Shown in pieces: positions 43,626 through 46,718 of a DNA stretch of 46,718 nucleotides (positions are counted from its first letter, which is position 1; every line of letters starts with the position of its first letter). The position numbers were made by a program, and so were the translations under genes. The stretch is taken from IMG/VR virus record IMGVR_UViG_3300014489_000003, positions 1 through 46,718 of that record. The stretch is one strand, 5' to 3'. The stretch comes from a virus. Below the pieces are notes generated by a model, which made no database searches, was not told the DNA's origin, and was given only the letters and a program-made list of their open reading frames with translations.

Positions 43626-46477
43626 TCCGGCACCTCTGCCAACTGCTTCTTCAAGTCAAGAATCTGCCCCTTTGTCTTCTCGTACCAGCTCAACAGGAAA
43701 CCCCCGACGGTGAACTTATCATCCTTCAACTCAACCTTGCTCCCCAACCGCAAACCAGCCTCAGCTTCGACCACAATCGGCACCGTCCAATTGATATGCG
43801 GAAAGTCCTTCCTCACCGTCAGCAAAGATTCCTGCTCCATCAAATACCGGGCCTTACGATAAGCCTCCTGCAAATCCAGGACGTTGACCATGTAATACAA
43901 AGCATCATGCACGTCCATCGATGGAGTGCCCAGCACCGCATACTTCTCAGGCTGCCGCTTATGATTGACCAGACCGCACTCAAGCAACTGGTGAGCCGTG
44001 CCCTGCACAGGCGTGTTAACTGACTGAGAGCGCCACGATACCTGCTTACCGCCGACCGCTTCTGCAATCACACTCGCTTCATCGTCACCGAAGTCATCAT
44101 CGAATGTTGCATGCCGCTCTTCGACATTCAACGTCCGATGCAGCCCAAACAATGTCTCCACATAACCGTGCTCCTGAGCAAACTCCTGCTGCTTGTCCAT
44201 GTAGCGCTTCACACCCTTATAGCGCGCGAAGTAACGATCATACGCATCCGAGATCATCTCCTCAGTGCCGTCGAACGTAGGATCCATAGCCTTAATGAAC
44301 TGGTACAGATTATGCTTGGCAATCAAGAACACGATGCCGAAGTGAATATTCTTGGTCAGCGTACGCGTCTTCTTATCGTGCCTGATTTTCTCTGGATCCC
44401 ATCCAGTCATGGTCACGCCGACCGTAGTATGGATATCTGCACTGGCGCAATCCTTGATGAGATTCTTGTCGCCCGAGAGCAGAGCCAGCACACGAATCTC
44501 GATCTGCCCGTAATCGAGAATCAGGAACGTCTTCAGGTCAGGCATGTACTTTCTAATCCACGCCTCGATCCGCTGTTCCCAATACTCCTTCTTCGAAGTC
44601 TTGAGTATCTTGGTGATCGCGTTGAATACCTGCCGCCAACGCTTATCCGACACACACATATTCTGCAACCGCGGATCGCCATGCAGATTCTGCAGATTGA
44701 TCCCGCCATCATCACCGCCACTGCTCGAGAGCCGGCCCGTAGATGTACCCGTCGCATTCCACTTAGTCTTCAGCCGCCCGCCGAACTTCAACGCACACTC
44801 AAGCTGACCGTCGATGTAGGTAGATTTTGCCTTGCTCAACTTGCGCCAGTCGACCACAGCCCCAGGAAACGGATGCTCTCTCGAAAGCATCAGCATCGTC
44901 TTCTTCTGGGTATTCGGCTTACCCTTGTGCATCGGATACACAAGCCCCAGCCGGTTATAGACCACATCGTAAACCTGCTGCGGACTGCCAGGATTGAACT
45001 CTCGGTCGTCGATCATATCACGCAGCTTGACCAGCGCCTTCTGCTCCAAGTATGGATATAGCCTGTCCACCTGAGCATGCTGCCAAGGATCGAACCACGG
45101 CCCATTGCTCTCCATCGCCGTCAGCACGAAACTAAGATCGATGTAGAGCTGGATCAAAGCCTGCGGAATATTCTTCTTGGTATCGATCTCGATCCGCTTG
45201 GTCAAGTCTGCATCCGCGCCGTTATATAAACGCAGCGTCTCAGGCTTCAACCGACTCAGATGATAGTGACCCTTATCCTTCAACCACTTCAACTTCGCCG
45301 ACAGCGCTCCGTTCAACACCGCCGATGGAACCTTGGTACCTTCCGGCAACGCCTCCATCAAATCAGACACCACGATGGTCTTGTAGCCAGAAAACTCCTG
45401 GTAACGCCGCTCTGCCAAAGCCTCAAGTCCGTACTTCTTAGCGTCCGGAGAGCCGAGATAATCAGCGAAGTAAGTATCCCACTCAAATCCCTTCACAAAC
45501 ACATTCAGCTTCTCGAACGCCAACGCATCCGAACAACCATAATGCATCACCTTACGAACAGATCGATTCTCCAACAGCACCCTGATCCAGTTGCGTATGC
45601 AATCCGCGTCCGCCACCGACTGCTCGATATAAGGATTATCGCAAACGAAAATGAAACTCAGTCCAGGCTTGGGACTAAAACCGACAGCGAAGATCACCAT
45701 CTCGCCGTCGATTATGTCGTACTCAATATCGACTGAGATCCGCCGCCCAGTCTTCGCATACTTATAAATAAGCATGCCAGCCTTCGATGCCTGTGTCCCT
45801 GTCAACACCAGCCGATAATCCTGCTCTCGCAGGTATACAAAATCATCTGATGTCGGTACCTCTTCATTCTTCCAATCCGCCGCCAACTGATGCAACGTAG
45901 ACCTAAAAGACTGTAGGCGCGCGCCAGCACCATAGCCGCCGATGAAAAACGCAGGATGGTCAGCAAGATAGATTTTCGCCTGATGCTTCTCACTCCAGAA
46001 TATCTTCTGCGTCGGTACCGACCGCGTCTGCAAGAAAGCCTTCTGTGCCACCTGACCGAGCACAAGGATATGCTTGGCCTGTACCGCAACCAATTCAGTC
46101 TCAGTGTGAACAGAGCAGCAATGAACCTCGAGCGCCGTCGGATTCCGCATCTTCAAGAATGAATTATACGAACCCTCTGTCAAAGTCGCTGGGAAACATC
46201 TGACAGCCTGCGTGATATCGCAATCAGTACGCCGGATACCTACCGCCTTCAATTCCGTCCATAGGAACTGTCCAGACTTTCCTACCAGCGGCCGCTGGTC
46301 TTCATTCTCTTCAGGGCCAGGGCTCTGTGCCACAATCAAAATATCGTGGCCATCGATCTCGCCCATGATCTTGTGAACGCCCTTCACCTTGTTCAACGAG
46401 CATGCAACACATCCACGCTCTCCGAGCTTGGTGTTTTTCTTGGTCGTCCTAACCTGCACCAGCTCGTCGAACGCCAT
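43622..46477 (-). CDS. Uracil-DNA glycosylase - 3'-5' exonuclease - DNA polymerase I fusion
   Basis: 951 aa. Residues 1-205: family-4-like UDG with four Fe-S cysteines (C23, C26, C94, C120/C121), uracil-binding SPGPEENEDQRPLVG at 52-66 and HPAFF at 174-178. Residues 245-430: DEDD exonuclease (D250 and E252 in VDIEYD, D317, D422/D424). Residues 440-951: family A polymerase with motif A D655 (LDYGQIEIR), motif B R705...K709...F713 and motif C VHDAL (D858). Odd points: E. coli Y766 and G767 positions are F717 and L718, and the Glu after the motif C Asp is Ala859. GAGGGG precedes the ATG. Confidence 0.93.
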   Translation of the reverse strand: MAFDELVQVRTTKKNTKLGERGCVACSLNKVKGVHKIMGEIDGHDILIVAQSPGPEENEDQRPLVGKSGQFLWTELKAVGIRRTDCDITQAVRCFPATLTEGSYNSFLKMRNPTALEVHCCSVHTETELVAVQAKHILVLGQVAQKAFLQTRSVPTQKIFWSEKHQAKIYLADHPAFFIGGYGAGARLQSFRSTLHQLAADWKNEEVPTSDDFVYLREQDYRLVLTGTQASKAGMLIYKYAKTGRRISVDIEYDIIDGEMVIFAVGFSPKPGLSFIFVCDNPYIEQSVADADCIRNWIRVLLENRSVRKVMHYGCSDALAFEKLNVFVKGFEWDTYFADYLGSPDAKKYGLEALAERRYQEFSGYKTIVVSDLMEALPEGTKVPSAVLNGALSAKLKWLKDKGHYHLSRLKPETLRLYNGADADLTKRIEIDTKKNIPQALIQLYIDLSFVLTAMESNGPWFDPWQHAQVDRLYPYLEQKALVKLRDMIDDREFNPGSPQQVYDVVYNRLGLVYPMHKGKPNTQKKTMLMLSREHPFPGAVVDWRKLSKAKSTYIDGQLECALKFGGRLKTKWNATGTSTGRLSSSGGDDGGINLQNLHGDPRLQNMCVSDKRWRQVFNAITKILKTSKKEYWEQRIEAWIRKYMPDLKTFLILDYGQIEIRVLALLSGDKNLIKDCASADIHTTVGVTMTGWDPEKIRHDKKTRTLTKNIHFGIVFLIAKHNLYQFIKAMDPTFDGTEEMISDAYDRYFARYKGVKRYMDKQQEFAQEHGYVETLFGLHRTLNVEERHATFDDDFGDDEASVIAEAVGGKQVSWRSQSVNTPVQGTAHQLLECGLVNHKRQPEKYAVLGTPSMDVHDALYYMVNVLDLQEAYRKARYLMEQESLLTVRKDFPHINWTVPIVVEAEAGLRLGSKVELKDDKFTVGGFLLSWYEKTKGQILDLKKQLAEVPE

Positions 46478-46484
46478 TATCCCC

Positions 46485-46718
46485 TCAGTCTAGTAATGAA
46501 GCGAAGCTGACCATGCGCCGGCCCTTCGGTGGCTGATACTCAAACACCCGCTCCTCGCGCAACTCCTTCTGCAGGCCGACCTCAGCCTTGGTGCTCAGAC
46601 CCATACGCGAATACGTCGTCATCACAACCGTGAAGTCCGACGGAGCCTGATATTCTGAAACGAGTATGCGCCGACTACCATCCGACCGCTTCCTGACCTC
46701 ATCCCAGAACTTCTTCGA
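46485..46718 (-). CDS. DNA adenine methylase, C-terminal fragment (runs off right edge)
   Basis: The last 77 codons are in the window. FWDEVRKRSDGSRRILVSEY with QAPSDFTVVM fits the C-terminal part of Dam/D12-class phage adenine methylases, in which LVSEY-x-APxDF follows the catalytic DPPY (not in view). It would methylate adenine in phage DNA to resist restriction. The stop lies 8 bp before the polymerase start. Confidence 0.65.
   Translation of the reverse strand, partial: SKKFWDEVRKRSDGSRRILVSEYQAPSDFTVVMTTYSRMGLSTKAEVGLQKELREERVFEYQPPKGRRMVSFASLLD

Noticed and set aside
1-46718. tRNA genes, CRISPR arrays or attachment sites.
   Set aside because: No cloverleaf-like sequence, regularly spaced repeat array or paired att-like repeat next to an integrase was seen. 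No integrase was found.
1-46718. Alternative genetic code (TAG or TGA recoding).
   Set aside because: TAA, TAG and TGA are all used as terminal stops at coupled junctions, and no long gene is interrupted by one of them.

Overview
The window is a contiguous piece of a tailed double-stranded DNA phage (Caudoviricetes) or a prophage of one. It contains a terminase large subunit, a Mu-F-like head protein, a GH24-like lysozyme, long fibre or spike genes, a DNA polymerase, a clamp loader, a RecA-like recombinase, a T4 gp32-like ssDNA-binding protein and several HNH endonucleases. Every gene I accept (about 85) is on the minus strand, so transcription runs from high to low coordinates. Genes are tightly packed, and most junctions are ATGA, TGATG or TAATG overlaps, implying extensive translational coupling. 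GC content looks moderate (about 53 percent, estimated by eye). The two large fibre-like proteins have Sec signal peptides and wording typical of Acidobacteriota secreted and fibre proteins, so a soil Acidobacteriota host is a weak inference.

Layout in transcription order. 46.7-42.2 kb: end of a DNA adenine methylase, a uracil-DNA-glycosylase/DNA polymerase I fusion, a NADAR-domain protein and small genes. 42.2-37.8 kb: ssDNA-binding protein with a very long acidic then basic tail, RecA-like recombinase with an inserted zinc ribbon, coiled-coil protein, DnaX-like clamp loader. 37.8-34.2 kb: a 35-aa membrane microprotein, a stranded 5' fragment of an mre11-like gene, an HNH endonuclease and an intact Mre11-Rad50 single-chain fusion. 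34.2-31.8 kb: cold shock protein, Rossmann-like protein, two GT-A glycosyltransferases. 31.8-27.1 kb: secreted coiled-coil protein, DUF932 protein, HD-domain alarmone-hydrolase-like protein, prohead-protease-like protein. 27.0-16.1 kb: virion and lysis block (fibre/spike pair, Mu-F-like protein, lysozyme, HExxH protein, possible holin, membrane proteins). 16.1-9.1 kb: glycosyltransferases interleaved with HNH endonucleases, many tiny zinc-ribbon and membrane proteins, a GroES-like co-chaperonin. 9.1-6.6 kb: microproteins and terL. 6.5-0 kb: small zinc proteins, ParB-like protein, nucleotidyltransferase, another GT9-like protein.

The strongest undescribed signal is regulatory. Eleven intergenic sites share GACGTA, exactly 12 bp, then TATAGTG (with variants), all oriented with the genes and directly upstream of them. 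This resembles an activator-dependent middle promoter (T4 MotA architecture: an upstream box about 12 bp from the -10, and no normal -35). Two of the sites also lie in a duplicated cassette of about 70 bp that includes the ribosome binding site. Other points of interest are the UDG-polymerase fusion with altered O-helix and motif C residues, the HNH insertion that left two diverged copies of the mre11 5' end, the phage NADAR protein, and a perfect 25-bp repeat shared by the clamp-loader P-loop and a gene next to terL.
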